64,000 bases of DNA, taken from positions 1 to 64,000 of the forward strand of contig NZ_JACXAF010000013.1 in NCBI RefSeq assembly GCF_014773395.1. The letters run 5' to 3'. The stretch's first letter is position 1; every line of letters begins with the position of its first letter. Shown in pieces: positions 9,404 to 19,831 of this stretch. Source of the stretch: Neiella litorisoli. Lineage in GTDB: Bacteria > Pseudomonadota > Gammaproteobacteria > Enterobacterales > Neiellaceae. A program made the translations under genes and the position numbers. The notes beneath the pieces were generated by a model that worked only from the letters and a program-made list of their open reading frames with translations, made no database searches and was not told the origin of the DNA.

Positions 9404-9979
9404 ATGAAATTATCTTTGCCTCTGGTGTTAGCTTCCCAAAGCCCGAGACGACGGGAACTGTTGGGGCAATTGGTCAACTGTTTTGAGCAGCGCAGTGCCG
9501 ACATTGATGAAGTGCGCCAGAGCGGTGAATCGCCGTCGTCTTATGTTGCCCGATTGGCGCGCGAAAAAGCCCAAACGATAGCGCATTCAACCGCAGATAA
9601 GTGGGTATTAGGCGCTGACACTATCGTGGTATTGGGCTCGCGAATTTTTGAAAAACCGGCGGATGAAGCGGATTGCTTGGCAACCTTATCGCTGCTCTCT
9701 GGTCAAACCCATCAAGTGATGACAGCGGTGGCCTTGTGTAAAGGCGAGCAACTCCTCCAGCAAACCGTTATCTCTGATGTCACGTTTCGGACGTTGAGCC
9801 GGTCGGAGATCCAAGCCTATTGGCAAACCGGCGAGCCGGCAGATAAGGCTGGCAGCTATGGAATTCAGGGCTTGGCCGGATGTTTCGTTTCTCATTTATC
9901 GGGCAGCTATAGTGCCGTGGTGGGGCTACCTTTGTGCCAGACTCACCAGATGCTGCAGGCTGCAATTAAGGAATCCTGA
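9404..9979 (+). CDS. maf: Maf family nucleoside triphosphate pyrophosphatase (dTTP/UTP type)
   Basis: A 191-residue Maf/HAM1-fold enzyme that hydrolyses non-canonical or modified nucleoside triphosphates to monophosphates. Motifs are the N-terminal LASQSPRRRELL, the IDEV acidic pair, REKAQ, and WVLGADTIV...KPADEADC. Position next to mreD and rng is the classical yhdE location in gammaproteobacteria, so the dTTP/UTP-preferring subfamily (YhdE) is more likely than YceF. It ends 3 bases before rng. Confidence 0.93.
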   Translation: MKLSLPLVLASQSPRRRELLGQLVNCFEQRSADIDEVRQSGESPSSYVARLAREKAQTIAHSTADKWVLGADTIVVLGSRIFEKPADEADCLATLSLLSGQTHQVMTAVALCKGEQLLQQTVISDVTFRTLSRSEIQAYWQTGEPADKAGSYGIQGLAGCFVSHLSGSYSAVVGLPLCQTHQMLQAAIKES

Positions 9980-9982
9980 ATT

Positions 9983-11470
9983 ATGTCGAATATGTCAGCG
10001 TTAGGCGTTGAACTATTGATCAACGTGACGCCCAGTGAAACCCGAGTGGCACTGGTTGAAAACGGGGTGTTGCAAGAAGTACATATCGAACGAGAAGCGA
10101 AACGAGGCATTGTTGGCAATATCTATAAAGGCGTTGTCAGCCGTGTGTTGCCCGGTATGCAAGCCGCCTTTGTCGATATTGGATTGGGCAAAGCTGCGTT
10201 CTTGCACGCTTCGGATATTGTTCCTCACACCGAGTGTGTTGCCGATGTTGAACAAGAGCATTTTCAGGCCGGTAATATTGCCGAGTTGGTCCGCGAAGGG
10301 CAGCAAATTGTGGTGCAGGTGGTAAAAGATCCGCTGGGTACCAAAGGCGCCCGACTGACCACAGATATTACCTTACCGTCCCGTTATCTGGTGTTTATGC
10401 CCGGCGCTTCTCATGTAGGTGTGTCGCAGCGAATTGAGTGCGAGGAAGCAAAACAGCGCTTAAAAGACTTTGTCTCCAACTACATCGATGAAAGCGGTGG
10501 CTATATTGTTCGCACCGCAGCCGAGCACTCAAGTGAAATCGAGCTGGAGCAGGACACGGCGTTTTTACGTCGGCTATGGGCAAAAATTCAAAAACGCTGG
10601 CAGGGCGATCCACCGCTGAGCATGATTTATGAAGATCTGCGCTTGGCGTTTCGGGTGCTGCGTGACTATGTTGGAACCGGTATTGACCGCATCCGAGTTG
10701 ATTCTCGCCAGACCTTTGAGCAGCTCGATTCTTTTTTAGAAGACTTTGTTCCGACGCTGAAAGGCGCCTTGGAATACTATCCCGGCGAGCGTCCGATCTT
10801 TGATTTGTACGATGTTGAGACCGAAATTCAGCGCGCTCTTGAGCGCAAAGTGGAACTCAAATCAGGCGGTTATCTGATCATCGATCAGACCGAAGCGATG
10901 ACCACCATTGACATCAATACCGGCGGTTTTGTTGGCCATCGCAATCTCGAAGAAACCATTTTCAATACCAATCTTGAGGCAACCCAAGCTATTGCGCGGC
11001 AATTACGCCTGCGCAACTTAGGCGGGATCATCATTATTGATTTTATCGATATGGTGCAAGAAGACCATCAAGAGCGGGTCATGCAAAGCCTTGAAGCGGC
11101 ACTTGCACGTGATAATGCCAAAACCAAGATTAGCGGTTTCTCTGGTTTGGGCTTAGTGGAGATGACGCGCAAACGCACTCGGGAAAGTTTAGAGCACGTG
11201 TTGTGTGATTCTTGCCCGTCTTGCGGCGGCCGCGGCACAGTGAAAACCGTTGAGACCGTGTGTTTTGAAATCCTGCGGGAAATTCTTCGGGTCAATCGTG
11301 CTTATGATGCTGATATGTTTGTGGTCTATGCCTCACCGCCGGTTGCTGATGCATTAACCGGCGAAGAGTCGCACTCGATGGCGGAACTCGAAGTCTTTAT
11401 TGGCAAACAGGTCAAAATCCAACCAGAAATTATGTACGGTCAGGAAAAGTTTGACGTGGTGATGATGTAA
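9983..11470 (+). CDS. rng: Ribonuclease G
   Basis: A 495-residue endoribonuclease of the RNase E/G family that matures the 5' end of 16S rRNA and turns over some mRNAs. The N-terminal S1 domain (about 35-125: GNIYKGVVSRVLPGMQAAFVDIG) precedes the catalytic core with Mg-binding aspartates in TTIDINTGGF and IIIDFIDM. The zinc-link CxxC motif (CDSCPSCGGRG) is present. There is no C-terminal scaffold as in RNase E. AAGGAATCC lies just before the ATG. Followed 2 bases later by yhdP. Confidence 0.97.
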   Translation: MSNMSALGVELLINVTPSETRVALVENGVLQEVHIEREAKRGIVGNIYKGVVSRVLPGMQAAFVDIGLGKAAFLHASDIVPHTECVADVEQEHFQAGNIAELVREGQQIVVQVVKDPLGTKGARLTTDITLPSRYLVFMPGASHVGVSQRIECEEAKQRLKDFVSNYIDESGGYIVRTAAEHSSEIELEQDTAFLRRLWAKIQKRWQGDPPLSMIYEDLRLAFRVLRDYVGTGIDRIRVDSRQTFEQLDSFLEDFVPTLKGALEYYPGERPIFDLYDVETEIQRALERKVELKSGGYLIIDQTEAMTTIDINTGGFVGHRNLEETIFNTNLEATQAIARQLRLRNLGGIIIIDFIDMVQEDHQERVMQSLEAALARDNAKTKISGFSGLGLVEMTRKRTRESLEHVLCDSCPSCGGRGTVKTVETVCFEILREILRVNRAYDADMFVVYASPPVADALTGEESHSMAELEVFIGKQVKIQPEIMYGQEKFDVVMM

Positions 11471-11472
11471 CC

Positions 11473-14400
11473 ATGGCATTGCGGCGCATTTGCCAATCCA
11501 CGCTCTATTACCTCTGGTTATTGCTAGCGGTGGTGGTCATTGTTGCCGCCTTGGCCGTGAGTTCGTTGCGGCTGTTAGTTCCCCATGCTGAGCACATCAA
11601 GCAACCCTTGGTTGACTGGTTTCTCGATACCTACCAAATGAAGATTGACTACAAACAGCTCGACTTACAGTGGAGTCGATTTGGTTTGTATGTCTCACTT
11701 AGCGACGTCAATGTTGATCCGACAGACGGCGTCGATCGCCTTAAAGGCATTGATTTGATGAGCTTGCGGATCGATCCGCTAGCCAGCCTCATGGCCCGCG
11801 AAGTGCGATTCGGCGACATTCGCATGCATGGTGTTGAGCTGGATATATCGACGATTGATACCTCCGGCGAATCAAACGATCAGCAATCGCCCGCTCAGCA
11901 GCTAATGGTGGAGCTGGTTGGGAGCCGCTTTAAGGCCTTTGAGCTGTCCGACTTAGTCATTCACCTGGGCGACGAGCAAGAGATCCCCAGTCTTCATATT
12001 CCCTATCTCACTTGGACCAATAGCGAACGCTTGCATCAAGGCGAAGGTCGCATTCAAATGGGGCCAGACAGCGATGAGACGGTCAAGTTTATCGTCAAGT
12101 TATCGGGCAATGAGCAGCGGCCAAAGAAAATCACTGGCCAGCTTTATATCGAGGTCAACAATCTATCGCCGCACCCGTTTGTGCAACCGTACTTGGGCGA
12201 TGAAATTACCATTACCGACAGTTTGTTGAGCTTTGAAACTTGGGTGAGTTTCGGTTGGGATAGCATTGATCAAGTGATGCTGCGGTTGGATCAAAACCGC
12301 TTGGCTTGGCGGCTACCGCTGAGCGAGGACGACGATGATCATCAGTTGGTGATTGAGAAAGGTTATCTGAGTTTTAACGCCGAACAGCAAGGCTGGCACT
12401 TGTTTAGTGATGATTTGGATGTTCATACCAACGGCGAGTTATGGCGAGATTTGAATCTAAAAATCTGGCAACGCGAGGAGCAAATTCAGGCGTCAGTCGA
12501 GTATGTCGATCTGAGTTTAATTGCGCCGCTGCTGGAATGGATCCCTGAGCGTTGGGAATTGCCGATTCCAAAACAGGTACCGTTAAAAGGTGCGGTCCGA
12601 GATTTGATGGTGAGCTACCAGGATGCGGAGCGTTGGCAGATCCAAGCCAACTTCGCCAACGTCGGCTGGCCTAAAATCGACAACATGCCCGGTGCCGAGC
12701 TGGTCAATGGCGACATCTATCTTAATCAGCACTTATTGCAGTTAGAGCTGTCGGCACCGCCGCAACTGATTAGCACCGGTGAGTTGTTCTACCATGACAT
12801 TGAGCTGGAGCGGCTTGATGCGTTTTTTCAAGCCTATCGCCACGACTGGGGCTGGCAGTTTGAATTACCCAAGTTAATACTCCGCGCCACTGACTTGTCG
12901 GCCGAAGTGGTGGCCCAAGGGCGCATGGGGCCGGATCTGCCAAATGAGCTGTACCTTTATGCCGAGTTAGATTTAGCGGATGCGGGTCATGCCGATTACT
13001 ATTTTCCGCTACCAGCGATGGGCGCCGATTTAGCCGACTATCTGAGCGAGTCGCTGCAATCTGGCCAAGCTAAAGGGGCACAGATCTTGTGGCACGGGCC
13101 ATTGGCTAATTTCCCCTATGACGATGGCAGCGGCATGTTTCAGGCGTATGTGCCGCTACGCAATAGCCGCTTTAAATTCAGTCCCGACTGGCCTGCGCTG
13201 GAACCGCTTGATTTAGATTTGCAGTTTGAAAACAGCGACCTGAATATGTTGGCGCAGCAAGCCCGATTGTATGATGTTCATGTTGACGATTTAGTGGCTC
13301 GGATCCCAGGTTTGAGCGGCGACTCGGTATTATCCATTGATGGCAATATCAGCGGCAGCAGCACCTCCGTTCGAGAAGTGATGCGTGATTCCATGCTGGC
13401 TGACTCGCTTGGCGAAACCTTGGATTTGATGGACTTAAAGGGGCCGGTTTGGGGGCCTTTGTCATTAAAAATTCCACTGGATAATGCCGAAGCGGTCGAG
13501 GTGTCCGGCTTTGCTCAGCTTGAACAAGCCGAGCTGCTGGTGCCGGGCACTCACACTCACTACATTACTGATGCCAGTGGTCGCATTGATTATCAGCAGC
13601 AGAATTTTCGCATCGAAAAATTGCTCGGTAACTATCATCAATTGCCGGTTACTATCAGCGTGTCAGGTGATCAAAAAGGCGACGATTACCTCGTCGACGG
13701 CACCATTGATGCCAGTTGGCAAGCGGAGCAATTGCGACAGTTGCCGGACTTTTGGGTGCCGGGTCTGACCGGTCGTCTTGATACCCACGCCAAGGTTCAG
13801 TCGCGGATTGACGACAAAGGACCGCATACAGAAATCACTATTCGCTCTGACTTATCGCCGCTAACCATTGACTTGCCAGCACCTTTTGCCAAGCCGGCTG
13901 ACCAGGCCCAACAATTGCTCGGCAATATCACGATTAGTGCAGCGCATCAGTTTGATATGACCTTCCAGTTGGGCGATGTTGGCCAGCTTCGTTGGTTGCA
14001 GGATCTGTCCGTTGCTGATTCGGCGGCGAGTATTTGGATTGGCGTTGGTGCTGAGCCACCAGAGCAAATCGAAGCGGGCTTGAGCCTCGATATCAGCCAA
14101 CCGCATATTGATATTAATCAGTGGCTTGCAGTGTTAGATCAACAACACAGCGCGACGCCTAGCTCACTGCCATTTGACCGTGGCCATTGGCACTTTGATC
14201 AGATTGAGGCTGAAGGCTGGTATCTGGAGCAAGTCAATATTGAGATGGAAAAGACCCCGCTTGGTTGGCAGGCTCGCTTGTCTGGCCCCGCCGCTGAAGG
14301 TTCGGTGCGCTTTGACAGTCTTGAGCAGCCGCTGCTCGATATCAAGCTGAGTCAGTTTAACCTGCAACAACTTGAGCCAGAGTCATCAACGCCAGCTGCG

Positions 14401-15510
14401 CCACTTCCCCCCGCCACGCCAGCCGCCGAGTTTGTTCCAGCTGGGCAAAACGAGTTAGCGAATATTCCAGATTTGGATGTGCTGTGTAACACATGCGTAG
14501 TCAATAACGTAAACCTCGGCGAAGTGCGGTTGAAGAGCGTGACGCAACCGAAACTCGGACTTTGGCAAATCGAAGAGGCGTGGCTGAAAAATCCTCACGG
14601 CCAAATCACCTTGGAGCAATTTGACTGGCGACTTGCCGCCGATGGTGATGATGCGCCAGCGCAACCGATGACCACACTCAAAGGCAAATTAAAAGTCAGC
14701 AATTTCGGCAAGTATGCCGAGGCCTTTGTCACTTCCGGCGAAAACCCAATTAAAGACAGTGATGCCACGGGAGAGCTTAATTTCAGTTGGCCGGGGGCTC
14801 CTTATCAATTTAACCCGCAAACTGCTGAAGGTGTGTTTGCTTGGGAGCTTGGCCCGGGTTACGTTTCGGAATTAAGCGACAAAGGTGCGCGGGTCTTCAC
14901 TTTGTTAAGCATCGATTCTCTGGTGCGTAAGATCCGGCTGGATTTTTCTGACGTGTTCGACAAAGGATTGCACTACAACAGCTTTGAGGGCGACTTTGTT
15001 CTCAAAGATGGCTACGTCAATTCCAAACAATTGGAAATGGATGGTGTTGCTGGCGATATGTTCATCAACGGCCGAACGAATTTGGCAACCCGTGAACTTG
15101 ATTACGATGTCGTCTTTAATCCCAATATCACCGGCAGCTTACCGCTGTTGTCAGCACTTACTTTCAACCCATTCACTGGTTTAGCAGTGCTAGCTGTATC
15201 GACTGTGATCAAACCCGCAGTAGAAGTGGTGACTCAGGTGCGCTTCAAAGTGTCAGGTACGACATCAAATCCTGTGGTTGAAGAGGTTGGTCGAAGCAGT
15301 AAAGAAGTTGAACTGCAAAAGCCGAAAACTGAGCCGCAATTACTCGATGAAGTGCTGCCTGATGCAGCCGAAGCAGGGCAGAGCAGTGCCGCGCCAACGC
15401 CATCAACTAGCCCAGAAGCGCCAGCGCCAGTGGTGAGCGAAGCGCAGCTATTGCCCGAGCTGCCTACGGAGCAGCCGATTACCGTTGGAGATACGCCGCC
15501 CAATGAGTGA
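11473..15510 (+). CDS. yhdP: YhdP family AsmA-like envelope protein
   Basis: A 1345-residue member of the AsmA-like bridge-protein family. One N-terminal membrane anchor (about residues 12-36, LWLLLAVVVIVAALAV) is followed by a long beta-rich periplasmic body and AsmA-like C-terminal sequence (DYDVVFNPNITGSLPLLSAL). The tail, about 75 residues rich in Pro, Glu, Ala and Ser, is low complexity. In E. coli YhdP, TamB and YdbH together support phospholipid transport to the outer membrane. Slightly longer than E. coli YhdP (~1266). Cotranscription with rng and the nitrilase is suggested by 2-base spacing and an 8-base overlap. Confidence 0.93.
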   Translation: MALRRICQSTLYYLWLLLAVVVIVAALAVSSLRLLVPHAEHIKQPLVDWFLDTYQMKIDYKQLDLQWSRFGLYVSLSDVNVDPTDGVDRLKGIDLMSLRIDPLASLMAREVRFGDIRMHGVELDISTIDTSGESNDQQSPAQQLMVELVGSRFKAFELSDLVIHLGDEQEIPSLHIPYLTWTNSERLHQGEGRIQMGPDSDETVKFIVKLSGNEQRPKKITGQLYIEVNNLSPHPFVQPYLGDEITITDSLLSFETWVSFGWDSIDQVMLRLDQNRLAWRLPLSEDDDDHQLVIEKGYLSFNAEQQGWHLFSDDLDVHTNGELWRDLNLKIWQREEQIQASVEYVDLSLIAPLLEWIPERWELPIPKQVPLKGAVRDLMVSYQDAERWQIQANFANVGWPKIDNMPGAELVNGDIYLNQHLLQLELSAPPQLISTGELFYHDIELERLDAFFQAYRHDWGWQFELPKLILRATDLSAEVVAQGRMGPDLPNELYLYAELDLADAGHADYYFPLPAMGADLADYLSESLQSGQAKGAQILWHGPLANFPYDDGSGMFQAYVPLRNSRFKFSPDWPALEPLDLDLQFENSDLNMLAQQARLYDVHVDDLVARIPGLSGDSVLSIDGNISGSSTSVREVMRDSMLADSLGETLDLMDLKGPVWGPLSLKIPLDNAEAVEVSGFAQLEQAELLVPGTHTHYITDASGRIDYQQQNFRIEKLLGNYHQLPVTISVSGDQKGDDYLVDGTIDASWQAEQLRQLPDFWVPGLTGRLDTHAKVQSRIDDKGPHTEITIRSDLSPLTIDLPAPFAKPADQAQQLLGNITISAAHQFDMTFQLGDVGQLRWLQDLSVADSAASIWIGVGAEPPEQIEAGLSLDISQPHIDINQWLAVLDQQHSATPSSLPFDRGHWHFDQIEAEGWYLEQVNIEMEKTPLGWQARLSGPAAEGSVRFDSLEQPLLDIKLSQFNLQQLEPESSTPAAPLPPATPAAEFVPAGQNELANIPDLDVLCNTCVVNNVNLGEVRLKSVTQPKLGLWQIEEAWLKNPHGQITLEQFDWRLAADGDDAPAQPMTTLKGKLKVSNFGKYAEAFVTSGENPIKDSDATGELNFSWPGAPYQFNPQTAEGVFAWELGPGYVSELSDKGARVFTLLSIDSLVRKIRLDFSDVFDKGLHYNSFEGDFVLKDGYVNSKQLEMDGVAGDMFINGRTNLATRELDYDVVFNPNITGSLPLLSALTFNPFTGLAVLAVSTVIKPAVEVVTQVRFKVSGTTSNPVVEEVGRSSKEVELQKPKTEPQLLDEVLPDAAEAGQSSAAPTPSTSPEAPAPVVSEAQLLPELPTEQPITVGDTPPNE

Positions 15511-16309
15511 GTTGACCGTCGCTGCCATACAAATGTGCAGCAAGCCCGAACCTGCAGATAATTTGCAATGGCTGGAGTGGTTGTTTGCATCACTGCCAAC
15601 ACAACGGCCGCTGCTGGTGGTTTTGCCAGAATGTTTTGCTGCTTTTGGTCGTGAAGACGGCCGCCCTTACGGCGAGCAATTTGGCGACGGCCGAGTGCAG
15701 CAGTGGTTGAGTCAGCAGGCGGCGCAGTACCAAATCTGGTTGCTAGCTGGCTCTCTTGGGATAACGACTAGTACCGAGCATAAAATTACCGCATCGAGCT
15801 TATTGTTTGCGCCAGATGGTTCGCTCCGAGCTCGCTATGACAAACGTCACCTATTTGATGTCGATGTGGCGGACAATGTCGGTAGCTATCGCGAATCGTC
15901 CTACACCGAAGCGGGTCAACAATTAGTGGTGGTGGATGTTGAAGGATTTCAATTAGGTTTGTCCGTTTGCTATGACTTGCGCTTTCCTGAGCATTTTCGG
16001 GCGATGCTCGATCAGGGCTTAGATTTGATTGCGGTGCCAGCGGCATTTACCGCCGTCACAGGCAAAGCCCATTGGCAGCCCTTGTTGCAAGCGCGAGCGA
16101 TTGAAAATCAATGTTATGTCATTGCCGCCGGTCAATCTGGGCAGCATCTCAATGGCCGCGAAACCCATGGCCACTCCATGGTTATTGACCCGTGGGGACA
16201 GGTGACTAGCGACAGCGGTAAACAACTTGGTATCATTGTCGATTCGATTTCTAGGCAGCGTTTAAACGACGTTCGCCAAGCAATTCCGGCGCTGAATCAC
16301 CGCCGTTAA
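15503..16309 (+). CDS. Carbon-nitrogen hydrolase (nitrilase superfamily, Nit1-like amidase)
   Basis: A 268-residue cytosolic amidase. The Glu-Lys-Cys catalytic triad is visible: Glu in LPECFAAFG, Lys in RARYDKRHLF, and Cys in SVCYDLRFPE. RHLFDVDV is typical of the Nit branch, whose known members repair deaminated glutathione; that substrate is an inference. The start is placed at ATG 15503 inside the yhdP stop (ATGAGTGA); an upstream TTG at 15485 is less likely. The same neighbours (yhdP, tldD) occur in related gammaproteobacteria. Confidence 0.9.
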   Translation: MSELTVAAIQMCSKPEPADNLQWLEWLFASLPTQRPLLVVLPECFAAFGREDGRPYGEQFGDGRVQQWLSQQAAQYQIWLLAGSLGITTSTEHKITASSLLFAPDGSLRARYDKRHLFDVDVADNVGSYRESSYTEAGQQLVVVDVEGFQLGLSVCYDLRFPEHFRAMLDQGLDLIAVPAAFTAVTGKAHWQPLLQARAIENQCYVIAAGQSGQHLNGRETHGHSMVIDPWGQVTSDSGKQLGIIVDSISRQRLNDVRQAIPALNHRR

Positions 16310-16326
16310 TTTGAGGAAGTGTTTGA

Positions 16327-17793
16327 ATGGCCACCGGCTCTCCCGTCTTGAACCAAGTCAGTGATGAAATGCTGGCACCTGCTGAGCTACAGCTTAATGA
16401 CTTGCAGCAGTGTCTTGAAAGCATGTACAGCAATCAGCTCGATTATGCTGATATTTTTCTGCAAGGCTCGCATCACGAATCTTGGGTGCTGGAAGACGGC
16501 ATTATTAAAGAAGGCAGCTTCAACATCGAGCAAGGGTTGGGCGTTCGTGCCGTGACCGGCGAAAAAACTGGATTTGCTTACTCAGATGAGCTCACTGCCG
16601 ATGCGTTGTCGATGGCTGCCAATACCGCCAAGGGGATTGCCGATTGTGGTCAGGAGGGTAAGTTACAAGTTGCTCAAGCGGTAGCCCAATCGCAAATTTA
16701 CCAGCCAATTAACCCGCTCACCGCATTGGCCGAGGCCGAGAAAATCGCCTTGCTGCGTGAAGTCGATGAACTAGCTCGTTCGTTAGATGTGCGAGTCTCT
16801 CAGGTCATTGTGAGTATCAGCGGCGTCTATGAACAAATGATGGTGATGGGCTCGGATGGCACCTTGGCGGCTGATATCAGACCCTTGGTGCGGATGAATT
16901 GTACCGTGTTGTTGCAAGATGGCACGAAGCGGGAGCGCGGCTCTGCCGGCGGTGGTGGCCGTCTCGACTATAGCTATTTCAGCGATATTGACGCCAAAGG
17001 CCACAAACGAGCCCTTGGCTATGCCCATGAGGCCGTGCGTCAAGCTCAAGTTAACCTCACTGCAATCGATGCACCTGCTGGCACCATGCCGGTGGTACTT
17101 GGTGCCGGTTGGCCGGGTGTGTTACTGCACGAAGCCGTTGGTCATGGTCTCGAAGGTGACTTCAACCGTAAGGGCTCATCGGCCTTTACCGGTCAGGTTG
17201 GTAAGCAAGTCAGCTCGCCGCTGTGTACGGTGGTGGATGATGGCTCCATTGCCAACCGTCGCGGCTCAGTCAGTGTTGATGATGAGGGCACCCCAGGTCA
17301 GTACAATGTGCTGATTGAAAATGGTGTATTGCGCGGATACATGCAAGATAAGCTTAATGCACGATTGATGGGGGCAAAGCTGACTGGTAATGGTCGCCGC
17401 GAATCATATGCCCATTTGCCCATGCCGCGAATGACCAACACCTACATGCTGGCAGGTGAGAGCGACCCGGCAGATATTATCAAGTCGGTGAAAAAGGGCC
17501 TGTTCGCACCAAACTTTGCGGGTGGTCAGGTTGATATTACCTCCGGTAAGTTTGTTTTTTCGACCTCTGAAGCTTACCTAATTGAAAATGGTGAGCTTAC
17601 TGTACCAGTCAAAGGCGCGACGCTGATTGGTTCTGGACCAACGGCGATGAAGCACATTTCTATGGTTGGTAATGACTTGCAGCTCGACGAAGGGGTTGGC
17701 GTGTGTGGTAAAGATGGTCAAAGCTTACCCGTTGGCATTGGCCAACCGACCCTCAAGGTGGACGAACTTACGGTCGGCGGCACCAGCAGCTAA
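16327..17793 (+). CDS. tldD: Metalloprotease TldD
   Basis: A 488-residue TldD/PmbA family protease subunit. The zinc-binding motif [11 protein letters not shown] is present. The N-terminus has the typical DYADIFLQ and the C-terminal half contains [14 protein letters not shown] and the [10 protein letters not shown] pattern. TldD forms a heterodimer with PmbA (TldE) that processes peptides such as microcin B17 and CcdA; TldD supplies the zinc site. pmbA lies nearby at 18494 on the same strand, separated by darP on the other strand. A strong terminator follows at 17812-17841. Confidence 0.97.
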   Translation: MATGSPVLNQVSDEMLAPAELQLNDLQQCLESMYSNQLDYADIFLQGSHHESWVLEDGIIKEGSFNIEQGLGVRAVTGEKTGFAYSDELTADALSMAANTAKGIADCGQEGKLQVAQAVAQSQIYQPINPLTALAEAEKIALLREVDELARSLDVRVSQVIVSISGVYEQMMVMGSDGTLAADIRPLVRMNCTVLLQDGTKRERGSAGGGGRLDYSYFSDIDAKGHKRALGYAHEAVRQAQVNLTAIDAPAGTMPVVLGAGWPGVLLHEAVGHGLEGDFNRKGSSAFTGQVGKQVSSPLCTVVDDGSIANRRGSVSVDDEGTPGQYNVLIENGVLRGYMQDKLNARLMGAKLTGNGRRESYAHLPMPRMTNTYMLAGESDPADIIKSVKKGLFAPNFAGGQVDITSGKFVFSTSEAYLIENGELTVPVKGATLIGSGPTAMKHISMVGNDLQLDEGVGVCGKDGQSLPVGIGQPTLKVDELTVGGTSS

Positions 17794-17811
17794 GTCACCA
17801 GTTAAAAAGAC

Positions 17812-17841
17812 AAAGCCAACGATAAAACGTTGGCTTTTTTT
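17812..17841. terminator. Rho-independent terminator between convergent tldD and darP
   Basis: An 8-bp stem (AGCCAACG/CGTTGGCT) with an ATAAAA loop is followed by seven T on the plus strand. An A-rich stretch precedes the stem, so it could also act on the minus strand for darP. Confidence 0.9.
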
Positions 17842-17858
17842 GTGTCTGACAGCAAGCG

Positions 17859-18383
17859 CTACTCTGCTGAGGACTCCGCGATTTCACGCAAATATTTGAA
17901 CAACTCCCGTGCTGATTTGGGAGGCTTGTTCTGCTTTTGTTCCCGCTGAGCACCTCGGCTGAGTTGGCGTAAGCGTTGGCGATCGGCTTGTGGATAATCG
18001 TCAATAAACTGCTGAATGGCGCTGTCACCTTCGGCAATTATGGCATCACGGGTATTCTCAAGCTGATGAAACGCCTGATTGTCTTGCTGTTTTTTGGCTT
18101 CGATTAAAGCGATGGCTTTAATGATGTCGTCGCAATCACGCTGCCGCATGAGTTTGCCAATATATTGGATCTGACGACGATAACCCTCTCGCTTGTTGCG
18201 AATGCGCTTGGCCAGTTGAATGGCCTCCAGCAAACTCTCATCAAGGGGCAGTTTTAACAGTAACTGATCGCCCATTTCAGTGAGTTGGCGGCCTAATTTT
18301 TGTAACGCTTCACTTTCTTGCTTGCGCTGGGTTTTAGAGACCCATTCCAACTCATCTTCGGGCTGTGTGTTTTGCTCTGACAT
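17859..18383 (-). CDS. darP: Ribosome-associated protein DarP (YjgA)
   Basis: A 174-residue, highly charged helical protein of the YjgA/DUF615 family. The N-terminal EWVSKTQRKQESEALQKLG and the segment KRIRNKREGYRRQIQYIGKLMR are characteristic. In E. coli DarP binds late 50S assembly intermediates and promotes peptidyl-transferase-centre maturation. Divergent from pmbA across a 110-base intergenic region. Confidence 0.95.
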   Translation of the reverse strand: MSEQNTQPEDELEWVSKTQRKQESEALQKLGRQLTEMGDQLLLKLPLDESLLEAIQLAKRIRNKREGYRRQIQYIGKLMRQRDCDDIIKAIALIEAKKQQDNQAFHQLENTRDAIIAEGDSAIQQFIDDYPQADRQRLRQLSRGAQREQKQNKPPKSARELFKYLREIAESSAE

Positions 18384-18493
18384 GGCCTTTCACTAATCAT
18401 GGTTTCAGATCCCTCGCAGGACTCGCACCGCGGGGGTAAATTGCAGTATCATGGCTGCTTTGCCGATTTTAACAGAAACTGGACCCAAGCTTC

Positions 18494-19831
18494 ATGTCCC
18501 AACCGATTGCCGAAGAGCAAGCGCAACTACAGCAAGTCATTGAAGATACGTTGAGTTACGCCAAGTCCAAAGGTGCCTCACAAGCAGAAGTGGCGATGAG
18601 TCGCCAAACCGGAGTATGTGTTAGTACTCGTATGCAAGAGGTTGAAACACTTGAATTTAATCGTGATGGCGCATTGGGTATTACGGTTTATTTCGGGCAT
18701 AAAAAGGGTAACGCATCAACCTCAGATTTGCGACCCGAAGCAGTTCGAAGCGCCGTTGATGCGGCCTGCAACATTGCCCGATTTACTTCCGAAGATCCAT
18801 TCAGTGGGCCGGCCGAAGCGTCTCAAATGCCAGAAGAAGTGCCTGATTTGCAGCTTTACCATCCGGGTTCTCTATCGCCTGAACATGCCATTGAGTTAGC
18901 CCAGCGCTGTGAGCAAGCGGCATTTGAAGCTGATCCTCGGATCACCAATTCTGATGGCGCCACCTTTGCCAGTCATCAATCGGTGCGTGTCTATGGCAAC
19001 AGCCATGGCTTTATCGCCGGATATCCCAGCACTCGCCACAGCCTCAGCGCGGTGGTTATTGCCACTGATGGCGATGACATGCAGCGCGATTACAGCTACT
19101 CAGTGAGTCGTCAAGCTGAACGGCTGTGGCTGCCAGAGCGGGTTGGTAAGCACGCCGCTGAGCGTACATTGAATCGCCTCAACGCCCGCAAACTGGGCAC
19201 GCGCAAAGTACCTGTGTTGTTCGCTTCTGATCTGGCATCGGGCTTGTTTGCGCATTTAGTGAATGCCATTGCCGGTAGCAGCCTGTATCGCAATGCGTCG
19301 TTTTTGAAAGACAAACTTGGCCATCAGATCATGCCAGAGCATGTGTCGATCGTGGAACGGCCACACATTCCTTGCGCCTTGGCGAGTGCGCCATTCGACT
19401 CAGAAGGTGTTGAAACCCAAGATCGAATGATTGTGGAGCAGGGGACATTAAGCAGTTATCTGCTGACGGCTTATTCCGCTCGCAAGCTGGGCATGGAAAA
19501 CACCGGCCACGCCGGTGGCATATACAACTGGCTGGTCCGTCACAGCGGTCGAGACTTTGAGCAATTGTTGGCAGAAATGGGCACTGGCCTGTACGTCACA
19601 GAGCTGATGGGGCAAGGCGTGAATACCGTAACCGGTGATTACTCGCGCGGCGCGAGCGGTTTCTGGGTGGAAAATGGTCAGTTGGCTTATCCGGTTCATG
19701 AGATCACCATCGCCAGTAACTTGAACGATATGTTCAACAATATTGTTCGCGTCGGTGCAGACTTAGACCGCCGTGGTCAAATCCAAACCGGTTCAGTACT
19801 GATCTCTGAAATGCAGGTGGCAGGTCACTAA
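18494..19831 (+). CDS. pmbA: Metalloprotease PmbA (TldE)
   Basis: A 445-residue TldD/PmbA family protein. It carries the N-terminal DTLSYAKSKGASQAEVAMSR, the FNRDGALGITVYFG segment and the C-terminal GRDFEQLLAEMGTGLYVTELMG/GVNTVTGDYSRGASGF signature. It lacks the HExxxH site, as expected for the non-catalytic partner of TldD. The stop shares a base with the ATG of the GNAT gene (TAATG). Confidence 0.96.
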   Translation: MSQPIAEEQAQLQQVIEDTLSYAKSKGASQAEVAMSRQTGVCVSTRMQEVETLEFNRDGALGITVYFGHKKGNASTSDLRPEAVRSAVDAACNIARFTSEDPFSGPAEASQMPEEVPDLQLYHPGSLSPEHAIELAQRCEQAAFEADPRITNSDGATFASHQSVRVYGNSHGFIAGYPSTRHSLSAVVIATDGDDMQRDYSYSVSRQAERLWLPERVGKHAAERTLNRLNARKLGTRKVPVLFASDLASGLFAHLVNAIAGSSLYRNASFLKDKLGHQIMPEHVSIVERPHIPCALASAPFDSEGVETQDRMIVEQGTLSSYLLTAYSARKLGMENTGHAGGIYNWLVRHSGRDFEQLLAEMGTGLYVTELMGQGVNTVTGDYSRGASGFWVENGQLAYPVHEITIASNLNDMFNNIVRVGADLDRRGQIQTGSVLISEMQVAGH